Assembly (NCBI RefSeq): GCF_003605575.1
Contig: NZ_QKNY01000018.1
Coordinates: 248,001 to 312,000 of the forward strand
Source: Halonotius aquaticus
GTDB lineage: Archaea; Halobacteriota; Halobacteria; Halobacteriales; Haloferacaceae
Direction: 5' to 3'
Length of the DNA: 64,000 nucleotides
Of this stretch, positions 25,551 to 33,123 are shown piece after piece. The notes under the pieces were generated by a model. It was not told the origin of the DNA, made no database searches, and saw nothing but the letters and a program-made list of their open reading frames with translations. The position numbers and the translations under genes are program-made. How positions within the stretch are numbered: position 1 is the first letter of the stretch; the number at the start of each line of letters is the position of its first letter.

Positions 25551-27178
25551 TCGTCAGCCGGCGTCGATGGCTGGCCAGTGTCGGTCGACACCACAGTCCC
25601 GACACCCTTGCTTGCGCCCTCCCGGAACACGAACCGCTGGCCTTCCTCGATGAAGTACGGGCGGAACTTGAACTCGATTTCCGTCGTCCCGGTGTCGCCG
25701 GGCAGGAGTTTGCCACCCTCGGGCGCGAAGATCGCCGTTTCGCTGAGCGTTTCGAGATGGACAACCGGCTCGTAGCCCTCCCGGATTCGGGTTGGGTGGT
25801 TGAGCACCATCACCTCGGCTTCAAACGAACGGGTCGCCCTCGGCTCGGCGTGTCTCGGCAGCAGCACCATCCCGCGTTCGATCTCGCTCTCGTCGACGCC
25901 TTTCAGCGCGATGCCGACGATCCGGCCGGCTTTGGCAGCGTCAACGCGGTGATAGTGCATCTCGATCGAGCGGGCTTCGACCTCGCGGAACTCCCCGTCG
26001 GCCATCGGCCCCAAGAGGAGTTCATCGCCGGCTTCGACGTGGCCCGAGTTGATCGTCCCCGAGGCGACCGCGCCGACACCGGTAACGCTGTAGGTGCGAT
26101 CGATATACATTCGGAACTCGCCGTGGTCGTCGCTGGCGCGCTTCGGCAGTTGGCCAAAGAGGCGGTCGAGGTCGTCCATCCCGTCGCCGCGAACCGCGCT
26201 CGTCCGGATGATCGGGACGACCGTCTCGCTCAACTCTTCGGCGGCGGTCTCAATGCTGTAGCGATCGGTTCGAAGCGGACTGCGCTGGACATCCCGAAGC
26301 ATCGATTCGACCTCCTTTTCGACCTCGGCGACGCGCTCCTCGCTGACGGTGTCGACCTTGGTGATCGTGACGATGGTTGGCAAGTCGGTCGCCAGCAGGA
26401 TGCCGAGATGTTCGCGGGTCGTTTTTGTGGGGCCATCATCGGCGGCGACCGCCAGCAAGCCGTAATCGAGTTTTTGCCCAACGAGGCCGCGGATCGTGGT
26501 TCGCAGCCACGGCTCGTGGCCGACAGTGTCGACAAAGGAGACGAGGCGGTTGGATTCTTCCACCACGCGTGCGCGGTCACTTTTTCGATGCGGGTTATCC
26601 ATCCGGATCGGGTCGCCGGTCGCATCGAACCCATACACCGCATACGAGAGATCCGCTGACAGCCCGCGTTCGACCTCGTGGGGCTGCACGTCGAGAAAGC
26701 CCCGGGTCGCACCGTCACCGTCGTCGGCCTCGCCGGTGACAAGCGAGCCGACGAGCGTCGATTTCCCGTGGTCGACGTGGCCGGCGGTGCCGATGACGAT
26801 GTGGCCGTCGTCGGCCGCCAGCATCGCTCCCTCGCGGATCGTTGCCATGCCGACGAGGCCGCTGTCACCGGCCCCCCACGTCTCCACATCGTCGATATGG
26901 GCGTCGGCCTCCTCAGCGAGGAGGGAGAGGACATCCATCGTTTCGGAAAAGGCGTCCTGTGAGATGCCGGCGATTCCGCCGTCGTCGGTGACGCCGACGA
27001 CGTAGATGGCCTCGCCGTCGCCGGAAAGGACGCGATGGCGGAGTTGGGCGACGAGACTTTCCTTTCGGCCGTCTTCGAGATGGAGGGCTCGGGTGAGTCG
27101 TTCCTTGAACTCGATGTGACCGCCTTCCTCTTCGCCGTGCGCTAGGGCCTGCTCTAAGGCGGCCCGATCCGCGCTCAT
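25547..27178 (-). CDS. GTPBP1-like translational GTPase (COG5258)
   Basis: A 543-residue GTPase related to EF-Tu/EF-1alpha and to eukaryotic GTPBP1. An N-terminal domain (1-120) carries GGHIEFKERLTRALHLEDGR and VVGVTDDGGIAGI. Then come the G domain P-loop GTAGHVDHGKSTLVGSL (near 130), the G3 motif DTVGHEPW and G4 TKVD. Beta-barrel domains II and III follow. The family is linked to ribosome-associated quality control in eukaryotes; the haloarchaeal role is unclear. Its 3' end overlaps the end of the previous convergent gene by four bases. Upstream lies a TGTGACA/TGTCACA inverted repeat. Confidence 0.85.
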   Translation of the reverse strand: MSADRAALEQALAHGEEEGGHIEFKERLTRALHLEDGRKESLVAQLRHRVLSGDGEAIYVVGVTDDGGIAGISQDAFSETMDVLSLLAEEADAHIDDVETWGAGDSGLVGMATIREGAMLAADDGHIVIGTAGHVDHGKSTLVGSLVTGEADDGDGATRGFLDVQPHEVERGLSADLSYAVYGFDATGDPIRMDNPHRKSDRARVVEESNRLVSFVDTVGHEPWLRTTIRGLVGQKLDYGLLAVAADDGPTKTTREHLGILLATDLPTIVTITKVDTVSEERVAEVEKEVESMLRDVQRSPLRTDRYSIETAAEELSETVVPIIRTSAVRGDGMDDLDRLFGQLPKRASDDHGEFRMYIDRTYSVTGVGAVASGTINSGHVEAGDELLLGPMADGEFREVEARSIEMHYHRVDAAKAGRIVGIALKGVDESEIERGMVLLPRHAEPRATRSFEAEVMVLNHPTRIREGYEPVVHLETLSETAIFAPEGGKLLPGDTGTTEIEFKFRPYFIEEGQRFVFREGASKGVGTVVSTDTGQPSTPADD

Positions 27179-27198
27179 AGAGAGGCGTTAGCAAGGGG

Positions 27199-27238
27199 CA
27201 GTAAAAACGCTTTCCGTGGTGTGACAATACATGTCACA
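27199..27238 (-). promoter_or_regulatory. GTPase promoter with palindromic operator-like site
   Basis: On the minus strand a TATA-like GCGTTTTTAC lies at 27201-27210, about 25-32 bases before the GTPase start. Just upstream of it, TGTGACA (27220-27226), ATACA and TGTCACA (27232-27238) form a 7-base inverted repeat. The position, next to the BRE, suits a transcription-factor site; the regulator is unknown. Confidence 0.45.
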
Positions 27239-27288
27239 AGTGAATTCTGTACTGGTCGGGAGTATGCACAAACCATCCCGCGCGTGGC

Positions 27289-27816
27289 CTACCCACCAAG
27301 CGTCTCGTAGGCTTTTTTCACTGATTTGAACTCGTCTTCGTCGCCCTCGGGGGCATCAGGGTGGGCGGTTTTGACCTTCTCACGGTAGGCGGATTTCACC
27401 GTTTCGGCGTCAGCCTCGGCGTCGACATCAAGAATGTCAGCAGCCGCCGACTTCGAGAGACCGGTCTGCTGGCCGACACTTCCACCGCCGCGAGCACGCT
27501 GTCGACGGCGGCGGCCTTGTCCGCGTGCTCGCTGACGGTTCGCACGCTCGCGGGTGAAGCGGCCCTCGAAGGGGCCGGCATCGAAGCCGCCCGGGCCGTC
27601 ACCGCCGCGGGTCGATCGGGCGTAGCCGGCCGGGTCGGCACGGATGCGTTCGGCGAGCTTCCCGCTGGCCTGATACCACATGAGATAGGCCGCGCCGCCA
27701 AAGGGGACGGCGACAAGGAGGAAAAACGGGGAGACGACGATCCCGGCGATCAGCATGAGCGCGGTGATCCCGATAAACACCGCCGCGATCCCCATGAGCA
27801 GGCCGTCTCGGTTCAC
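27289..27816 (-). CDS. Membrane-anchored J-domain protein
   Basis: A 175-residue protein with two N-terminal membrane helices (about 7-29 and 31-49), an Arg/Gly-rich linker with ANRQRARGQGRRRRQRARG (about 90-108) and a C-terminal J domain (about 120-175). The HPD tripeptide sits in VKTAHPDAPEGDEDEFKSVK. J domains stimulate the ATPase of Hsp70, so this should recruit an Hsp70 to the membrane face. Neighbours are unrelated. It has the same general idea as, but a reversed order to, the J protein at 53.8 kb. Confidence 0.85.
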   Translation of the reverse strand: MNRDGLLMGIAAVFIGITALMLIAGIVVSPFFLLVAVPFGGAAYLMWYQASGKLAERIRADPAGYARSTRGGDGPGGFDAGPFEGRFTRERANRQRARGQGRRRRQRARGGGSVGQQTGLSKSAAADILDVDAEADAETVKSAYREKVKTAHPDAPEGDEDEFKSVKKAYETLGG

Positions 27817-27891
27817 ACCCGCTGTAGGGGTTCCACCGGTGAAAATCTCTCGGCCGGACGATGCGATTGGATCCAGCGGAGACAGTGAGAC

Positions 27892-28707
27892 TCAGTCGTC
27901 GCCGCGGTACTGATTGAGTCGCTGTTTGAGCTGTTTGGCCGACTGGCCCGCAGCAGCGGCAAAGTCGTCGCCTTTGTCCTCACCAGCAAAAATGATCCCA
28001 CGGGAGGAGTTGACGAGGCCGACACCGTCGTCACGGAGACCGTGCTCAACGGCGGCTTTTGCGTCGCCGCCCTGCGCGCCGACACCGGGAACGAGGAAGG
28101 GCAGGGAGGGCACCTGCTCGCGGATCGCTTCGAGTTCGTCGGGGCCGGTCGCGCCGACGACGAGACCGACATTGTTGTGTTCGTTCCACGCGACGGCACG
28201 GTCGGCGACGCGCTCGTAAAGCGTCCCACCCGAGTCGAGGTCGAGACCCTGGAAGTCAGTGCGGCCGGGATTTGAGGTTCGACAGAGGACAAAGACACCC
28301 TTGTCAGCGCGATCCAAGAACGGCTGAAGGGAGTCCTGTCCCATGTAGGGGTTGACTGTGATCGCGTCGACTTCGTCGAGGATCTCGGCGTACTGCCGGG
28401 TCGTGTTGCCGATGTCGGCGCGTTTGGCGTCCAGCAACACGGGCACGTCCTTTCCGTGAGCGTAGGCGATCGTTTCCCGGAGCGCGCGCCAGCCGTCAGC
28501 CGATTCGTAGAAGGCGGCGTTCGGTTTGTAGCAGGCCGCATGCTCGTGGGTGGCGTCGATGATCCGGCGATTGAACGCCCACTGCGGAAGGTCGTGGTCG
28601 GCGAGGTGGTCGGGCAGTCGATCGAGTTGAGAGTCGAGACCGACCGAGACGACGCTGTCGACGGTGGCGATCCGGTCGGCGAGACGATCGAAGAAGGCGG
28701 TAGCCAT
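27892..28707 (-). CDS. pyrF: Orotidine 5'-phosphate decarboxylase
   Basis: Decarboxylates OMP to UMP, the last step of pyrimidine synthesis. At 271 residues it is the longer archaeal/PyrF-type-2 form. A TIM barrel begins at VVSVGLDSQLDRLPDHLADH. The catalytic Lys-containing stretch DVPVLLDAKRADIGNTTRQY (about 84-103) has the DxKxxDI signature, and the phosphate-binding loops GVGAQGGDAKAAV and VNSSRGIIFA lie near the C-terminus. The overlapping 366-residue frame is a shadow. Confidence 0.95.
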   Translation of the reverse strand: MATAFFDRLADRIATVDSVVSVGLDSQLDRLPDHLADHDLPQWAFNRRIIDATHEHAACYKPNAAFYESADGWRALRETIAYAHGKDVPVLLDAKRADIGNTTRQYAEILDEVDAITVNPYMGQDSLQPFLDRADKGVFVLCRTSNPGRTDFQGLDLDSGGTLYERVADRAVAWNEHNNVGLVVGATGPDELEAIREQVPSLPFLVPGVGAQGGDAKAAVEHGLRDDGVGLVNSSRGIIFAGEDKGDDFAAAAGQSAKQLKQRLNQYRGDD

Positions 28708-28779
28708 TTGCCGAAGGATCGCAGGCGACCCTCAAGCGTCTTTCGTGTCCCGAGTGGCCGTCGGCGTCGGTGGCCTGTA

Positions 28780-29181
28780 TCAGGTCTCCAACTCACGGGG
28801 GACGACCGCCATCGGGCGATCCGAGTGCAGCAACACCTGCTCGCTAACACTGCCGATGGCGACCTTGCTTGTCTCAGTTGGCTTCCGGACGCCAAGGACG
28901 ACCTCATCGGCATCGACCTCCTCGGAAAACGAGAGGATATCCTCGGCGGGGACGTTGCCGCGGCTGAACTGCTTGGTCTCGACGGTCGTCACCGCTGCCA
29001 GCCGCGAGGCGACGGCGTTGAGCGCGTCCTTGCCGTCGCGGATCGCCTCGGGGTCGGCGTCCTCGTCGTGGATGGAGTTGATCGCATGGACGGTATCGTC
29101 CTCGGCGACGCGGTCAAAGAGATAGTCACAGAGAGCCGCGCTCGTATGTACCGAATCGGTCGCAACGACGAACGTTGTCAT
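28780..29181 (-). CDS. Universal stress protein family (UspA)
   Basis: A 133-residue nucleotide-binding-fold protein. The N-terminal strand [20 protein letters not shown] and the C-terminal ATP-binding loop GVRKPTETSKVAIGSVSEQV (G-x-x-K... then GSVSE) are seen, close to the G-2x-G-9x-GS/T pattern. The role is stress or ligand signalling, not assignable further. It is divergent from the Nudix gene, with 101 bases between. Confidence 0.85.
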   Translation of the reverse strand: MTTFVVATDSVHTSAALCDYLFDRVAEDDTVHAINSIHDEDADPEAIRDGKDALNAVASRLAAVTTVETKQFSRGNVPAEDILSFSEEVDADEVVLGVRKPTETSKVAIGSVSEQVLLHSDRPMAVVPRELET

Positions 29182-29282
29182 GGCTATCCGGATGCCGCTG
29201 AGCGGGTAAACGCTTACTGACGACGCGGCCGACGAACACCGGAGACCGGTGCCGTTTAGCGGCCACCGAGCAACGGGCAGGT

Positions 29283-29831
29283 ATGGCTGACGACCCGCTC
29301 CGCTGGGAGACGCTGGATACCGACATCGACTACGCGTGCCCGGGCTTTGAGGTGCGACGCGACGACGTTCGACTCCCGGACGGCACGGAAACCGACTACC
29401 ACTACGTCGACGAGTCGCCGGCGGTCGTCATTCTGCCGCTGACACCCGACGGCGATATCGTCATCATCGAGGAGTGGCGACAAGCTGTCGACCGTGTCAA
29501 CCGCGGACTGCCTGCTGGCTCAATGGAAGGCGACGAGGAGCCAACCGACGCGGCCCACCGCGAACTCCGCGAGGAAACCGGCTACGAAGCCGACCGGATC
29601 GAACACCTGCTGACGACCGAGCCCTCGAACGGGATCGCCAACTCGGTGCATCACCACTTCGTCGCCTACGACTGCGAGCCGACGGCCGAACAGGAACTCG
29701 ACGCCAACGAGAGCATCCGGGTCGAGACGGTCGGCTACGACGAGTATCTCGACAACGTTGTCAACGACGATCTGAACGATGGGCGGTCGGCACTGACGCT
29801 GTTGCAGTATCAGTCGATCACATCGGGTTAG
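29283..29831 (+). CDS. Nudix hydrolase (ADP-ribose pyrophosphatase-like), 3' end replaced by an ISH3-family element
   Basis: Hydrolyses a nucleoside diphosphate linked to another moiety, probably ADP-ribose. It is 182 residues. The Nudix box is complete at 79-101: Gly79, then EPTDAAH, RELREETGY, with all metal-binding Glu. N-terminal acidic DPLRWETLDTDIDYACPGFE and the strand VVIILPLTPDGDIV are typical. The gene ends inside an insertion sequence: after LLQY the frame reads six foreign residues, QSITSG, and stops. Joining the two flanks and removing one AGTAT copy gives the original ending LLQYELSH-stop. Confidence 0.9.
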   Translation: MADDPLRWETLDTDIDYACPGFEVRRDDVRLPDGTETDYHYVDESPAVVILPLTPDGDIVIIEEWRQAVDRVNRGLPAGSMEGDEEPTDAAHRELREETGYEADRIEHLLTTEPSNGIANSVHHHFVAYDCEPTAEQELDANESIRVETVGYDEYLDNVVNDDLNDGRSALTLLQYQSITSG

Positions 29832-29855
29832 TAGAAGTGTCCGCTCGGAGAAGGT

Positions 29856-31001
29856 GTGCAAACACCCCGAGCTGACAACGAGCTAAAGGAGAAACATCTG
29901 CTTAATTTTGTCGTCAACAACCTCGAAGAGGAACTTTCGATTGACCTCGGAGAGAACGTTGAGACCACGACGGAGGAACTCTACGAGGTTCTCGCCGGCG
30001 CCAGCGCCGGCGGAACCTCGATCAACCACATCTGCGAGAAGACCGAGGAATCACCCCACGCCAATACCGTCCGTGGATATCTCACCGATCAATTCGATCT
30101 TGACGCCGTTGAATCGGTTGGAGATACACTCCTCCAGCGAGATACGGTTGAGACGCTGCCTGATCGACCGGTGGAGGTCTGTACTGACCTCCACCTCGAT
30201 CCCTACTACGGTAACGAGGAGGAAACAGAGGCGCTGTACGCCTCGCAAGCGAAACGCGGTACTACGTCATTTCACGCCTATGCGACGCTCTACGTACGAG
30301 TGCGAAACAAACGGTATACACTGGCGGTTCGCCAGCTAACCGCTGGCGAAACCACCGGTGATGTCCTCGGTGAATTCCTCGAACTGCTTGACGGCCTTGA
30401 CCTCCGCGTCAAGGCCGTCTATCTTGGCCGAGGCTTCTACAACAGCACTTGTCTCACCCTGCTGTACGCCTACAACTACGCTTACGTGATGCCGATCATC
30501 AAGTGGGGCAAAACGATCCAAGACGAGCTCAACAGCGGCTGGAGCCGTGAAATTGAGCACGAACTCGCTGGGAAGGTAACATTCCCCGTGTTCATCGACT
30601 GTGTCTACCAGCGAGGACGGTACGACGAGTACGGGGTGGCGCGTCACGGCTACGCCGCTGACGCGCCGTTCATCGACACACCACGTGATGCCAGACACCA
30701 CTACAGCAAGCGGTTTGGCATCGAATCGAGCTACCGATTGGCCAAGCAGAGCCTCGCTATGACTAGTTCTCGTGACGCTGGGTTGCGGCTGCTGCTGTTT
30801 GTTGTAAGTCTCGTCCTCCAGAACAGCTGGCGATATCTTCACTGGAAGTACGTGGCGGCGCCGCGACGCGGCGGCCGCCACCTCTGGGAGTGGTCGTTCA
30901 TTGAGTTTTGCGAGATGGTGCTCCGCGCAGCGTGGACAATGCTTGGCGTTCGTCGATCCGTTCCAGCGAATCAAGCACTGGACGAGCGGTTCTTCCGATA
31001 G
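29856..31001 (+). CDS. ISH3-family transposase, probably inactive (second catalytic Asp changed to Gly)
   Basis: An IS4-superfamily DDE transposase of 381 residues with a GTG start; the upstream in-frame stop is at 29832. Motifs: first Asp in VCTDLHLDPYYG (D111); the Gly-rich middle motif AVYLGRGFYNS, where family members I remember read YLDRGFY, so residue 191 is Gly in place of the second catalytic Asp; and Glu290 in YSKRFGIESSYR. The codon at 30426-30428 is GGC, one A-to-G change from GAC. The reading frame is otherwise complete. It is some 8 residues shorter than members I recall, near 240. Confidence 0.88.
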   Translation: MQTPRADNELKEKHLLNFVVNNLEEELSIDLGENVETTTEELYEVLAGASAGGTSINHICEKTEESPHANTVRGYLTDQFDLDAVESVGDTLLQRDTVETLPDRPVEVCTDLHLDPYYGNEEETEALYASQAKRGTTSFHAYATLYVRVRNKRYTLAVRQLTAGETTGDVLGEFLELLDGLDLRVKAVYLGRGFYNSTCLTLLYAYNYAYVMPIIKWGKTIQDELNSGWSREIEHELAGKVTFPVFIDCVYQRGRYDEYGVARHGYAADAPFIDTPRDARHHYSKRFGIESSYRLAKQSLAMTSSRDAGLRLLLFVVSLVLQNSWRYLHWKYVAAPRRGGRHLWEWSFIEFCEMVLRAAWTMLGVRRSVPANQALDERFFR

Positions 31002-31040
31002 CTATCGCCAGAATGGGCGACCGTAGTGAGTGGCAACACT

Positions 31041-31074
31041 GTCGCGTCGGCGGCTAATCGCCGCCGACAGCGAC
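31041..31074 (+). terminator. Long hairpin at the 3' end of the insertion sequence
   Basis: GTCGGCGGC (31046-31054) and GCCGCCGAC (31060-31068) form a 9-base perfect stem around TAATC. An outer GTCGC/GCGAC pair extends it, with one bulged base (31069). It follows the transposase stop by about 40 bases and has no T-run, so it may be a terminator, an mRNA-stability stem or a transposition-related structure. Confidence 0.5.
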
Positions 31075-31292
31075 GGCCGAGATCAAAAGACCCTGTTCCA
31101 GACGCCTCGACGCTCAGATAGCTACCGAACCCACCCATTCAGCGTCGGCTATCGGCAGTGGTGGACTTCTCGATGTGATCGACTGAGTATGAGTTGAGCC
31201 ACTAAGTGATCCGGGCGAGAGAGATACACCAAAAGATCGATTGCGATACATCCCACACAATACGCGACAGACAGGAAAGCAAAGACAGTGTC

Positions 31293-31559
31293 ATGCCAGC
31301 AACCGAGATCAAGCGTGGCGTAGTTGGTCTGTTCACCGGCGTTTTCTCGACAGTTTTTATCAGAGAGGTGTTAGAATCAACACTCGGGTGGGCAGGACTG
31401 TCAACGGCAGCGTACGCATTTACCATCGGTATCGTCGCCCTGCTTGTCGTAGGTACCGTGCAAAATTGGAAGTACTATCAGATGGCTATCGCGTCGGGTG
31501 CCGCAGTACTCGGTGCTGTGGCAGGGATTGTCGTCCTCCTCAGTCTTGTTTCGGCGTAG
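31293..31559 (+). CDS. Small membrane protein
   Basis: An 88-residue protein with three predicted helices, about 11-30 (VGLFTGVFSTVFIREVLEST), 32-52 (AYAFTIGIVALLVVG) and 63-86 (MAIASGAAVLGAVAGIVVLL). The start MPATEIKRGVVG is chosen over an upstream Met of the same frame, whose translation is polar and lies in the original intergenic DNA. It starts about 90 bases after the restored Nudix stop (31203-31205). No family is recognised. Confidence 0.6.
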   Translation: MPATEIKRGVVGLFTGVFSTVFIREVLESTLGWAGLSTAAYAFTIGIVALLVVGTVQNWKYYQMAIASGAAVLGAVAGIVVLLSLVSA

Positions 31560-31632
31560 CGAGTATTCAGTGCCAGGAGACAGCTGCGAGCGAACGCAAT
31601 CCTTACCGACCAGCCCGCGGTAGCGACGGGTA

Positions 31633-33123
31633 ATGCGCGACCACTTCGAGATGCGGGACGCCGACGCCGCCGGGCGGATCGGCCGACTGGAGGTTCCACG
31701 GGCCGACCGAACCATCGAGACGCCCGCGCTCATGCCGGTGATCAACCCCAACCGGCTCACGATCGAGCCCGCCCGCCTCGAAGCCGAGTTCGGCGTCGAG
31801 ATCCTGATCACGAACTCCTACATCATCCGGGAGACCGAGTCGCTCCGCGAGCAGGCACTCGACGAGGGCCTCCACGCGATGCTGGAGTTCGACGGCGCGA
31901 TCATGACCGATTCGGGTTCTTTCCAGCTCTCCGAATACAGCGATGTCGAGGTGACGACGAAGGAAATCATCGAGTTCCAGCACGCCATCGGCTCGGATAT
32001 CGGCACGCCGGTCGACATTCCGACGCCGCCGGACGTGAGCCGCGAGCAGGCCGAATCGGAGTTGGCGACGACCCAGCAGGCGCTGGCCGACGCCGAAGCC
32101 ATCGACGTTGGCGAGATACTGCTGAACGCGCCGGTGCAGGGATCGACGCACCCCGATCTCCGCGAGGACGCCGCCGCCCACGCGGCCGCGACCGATCTCG
32201 ACGTGTTCCCGGTCGGTGCAGTCGTCCCGCTGATGAACAGCTACCGATACGACGATATGGTCGAGGCCGTCGCCGCCGCGAAACGCGGCCTCGGTGCGGA
32301 CTGTCCCGTGCACCTCTTCGGCGCGGGCCACCCGATGATGCTCGCCTTAGCCGTCGCCATGGGCTGTGATCTCTTCGATTCCGCCGCCTACGCGCTGTAC
32401 GCCCGTGCTGGTCGGTATCTGACCGTCGCCGGTACCCAGCAGCTCGACGACCTCGACTACTTGCCCTGCTCGTGTCCGATCTGTAGCGAGCGAACGCCCG
32501 CCGACCTCCGCAGCGAGGACGACGACACCCGAACGCGACTGCTCGCCGAGCACAACCTCCATGTCACCTTCGAGGAACTCCGCCGGATCAAGCAGGCGAT
32601 CCGCAGCGGCAATCTACTGGAGCTCGTTGAACGGCGCGCCCGCGGCCATCCGGCGATGTACGACGGCTACCGCGCGCTGTTGGATCACGCCGACCAGCTC
32701 GAAGCCGAAGATCCCGTCTCGAAGGGGACGTTCTTCCACACCTCCGCCGAGAGCGCGCGCCGGCCCGAAGTTCTGCGCCACCACGAGCGACTTGACCGGC
32801 TTGCGGTTCCTGATCGGCTGCTGCTGACCGAGGGCGGCGCGCCCGACGGCGACGAGTACGATGACGCATGGCGCGTTGTCCCGCCGTTCGGCCCCTTCCC
32901 ACGGGAACTCTCCGACAGCTACCCATTTACCGCGGCCGTTCCCGACCGGCCGGATCGCGCGGGGCAAGTGGCCGCGGCCGACGGCGTTCGGGCACTTGTC
33001 GAGGCCAACCCCGACACCGAGTTTACACTCGCCATCAACGACTGGCATCGGGATGCGATCGATCGGGTACCGGAGCGGGTGGAGATCGAGTCGCTTTCGA
33101 CCATCCACGACGACGGGGATTAG
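31633..33123 (+). CDS. tgtA: tRNA-guanine(15) transglycosylase (archaeosine pathway)
   Basis: Exchanges guanine 15 in the D-loop of archaeal tRNAs for preQ0, the first step to archaeosine. It is 496 residues. The TIM barrel is visible with substrate motifs [32 protein letters not shown] (catalytic Asp) and [10 protein letters not shown]. The zinc-binding region [20 protein letters not shown] supplies cysteines. The domain then continues into the archaeal-specific C-terminal part (about 370-496). The frameshifted ABC gene follows on the other strand. arcS and the RaSEA gene of the same pathway lie within 10 kb. Confidence 0.95.
   Translation: MRDHFEMRDADAAGRIGRLEVPRADRTIETPALMPVINPNRLTIEPARLEAEFGVEILITNSYIIRETESLREQALDEGLHAMLEFDGAIMTDSGSFQLSEYSDVEVTTKEIIEFQHAIGSDIGTPVDIPTPPDVSREQAESELATTQQALADAEAIDVGEILLNAPVQGSTHPDLREDAAAHAAATDLDVFPVGAVVPLMNSYRYDDMVEAVAAAKRGLGADCPVHLFGAGHPMMLALAVAMGCDLFDSAAYALYARAGRYLTVAGTQQLDDLDYLPCSCPICSERTPADLRSEDDDTRTRLLAEHNLHVTFEELRRIKQAIRSGNLLELVERRARGHPAMYDGYRALLDHADQLEAEDPVSKGTFFHTSAESARRPEVLRHHERLDRLAVPDRLLLTEGGAPDGDEYDDAWRVVPPFGPFPRELSDSYPFTAAVPDRPDRAGQVAAADGVRALVEANPDTEFTLAINDWHRDAIDRVPERVEIESLSTIHDDGD

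Larger units (their letters stand above)
29806..31190 (+). mobile_element. ISH3-family insertion sequence with its 5-bp target duplication
   Basis: The element itself spans 29811-31185 (1375 bases). Perfect 15-base terminal inverted repeats are seen: CAGTCGATCACATCG (29811-29825) and its reverse complement CGATGTGATCGACTG (31171-31185). Both ends are flanked by AGTAT (29806-29810 and 31186-31190), a 5-base target duplication. The size and the transposase fit the ISH3 family. It landed in the last codons of the Nudix gene, in the same orientation. The intact duplication suggests a recent event. Confidence 0.93.

Noticed and set aside
25433-26659. A 408-residue frame opposite the GTPase gene
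   Set aside because: A high-GC shadow; the GTPase motifs on the minus strand are definitive.
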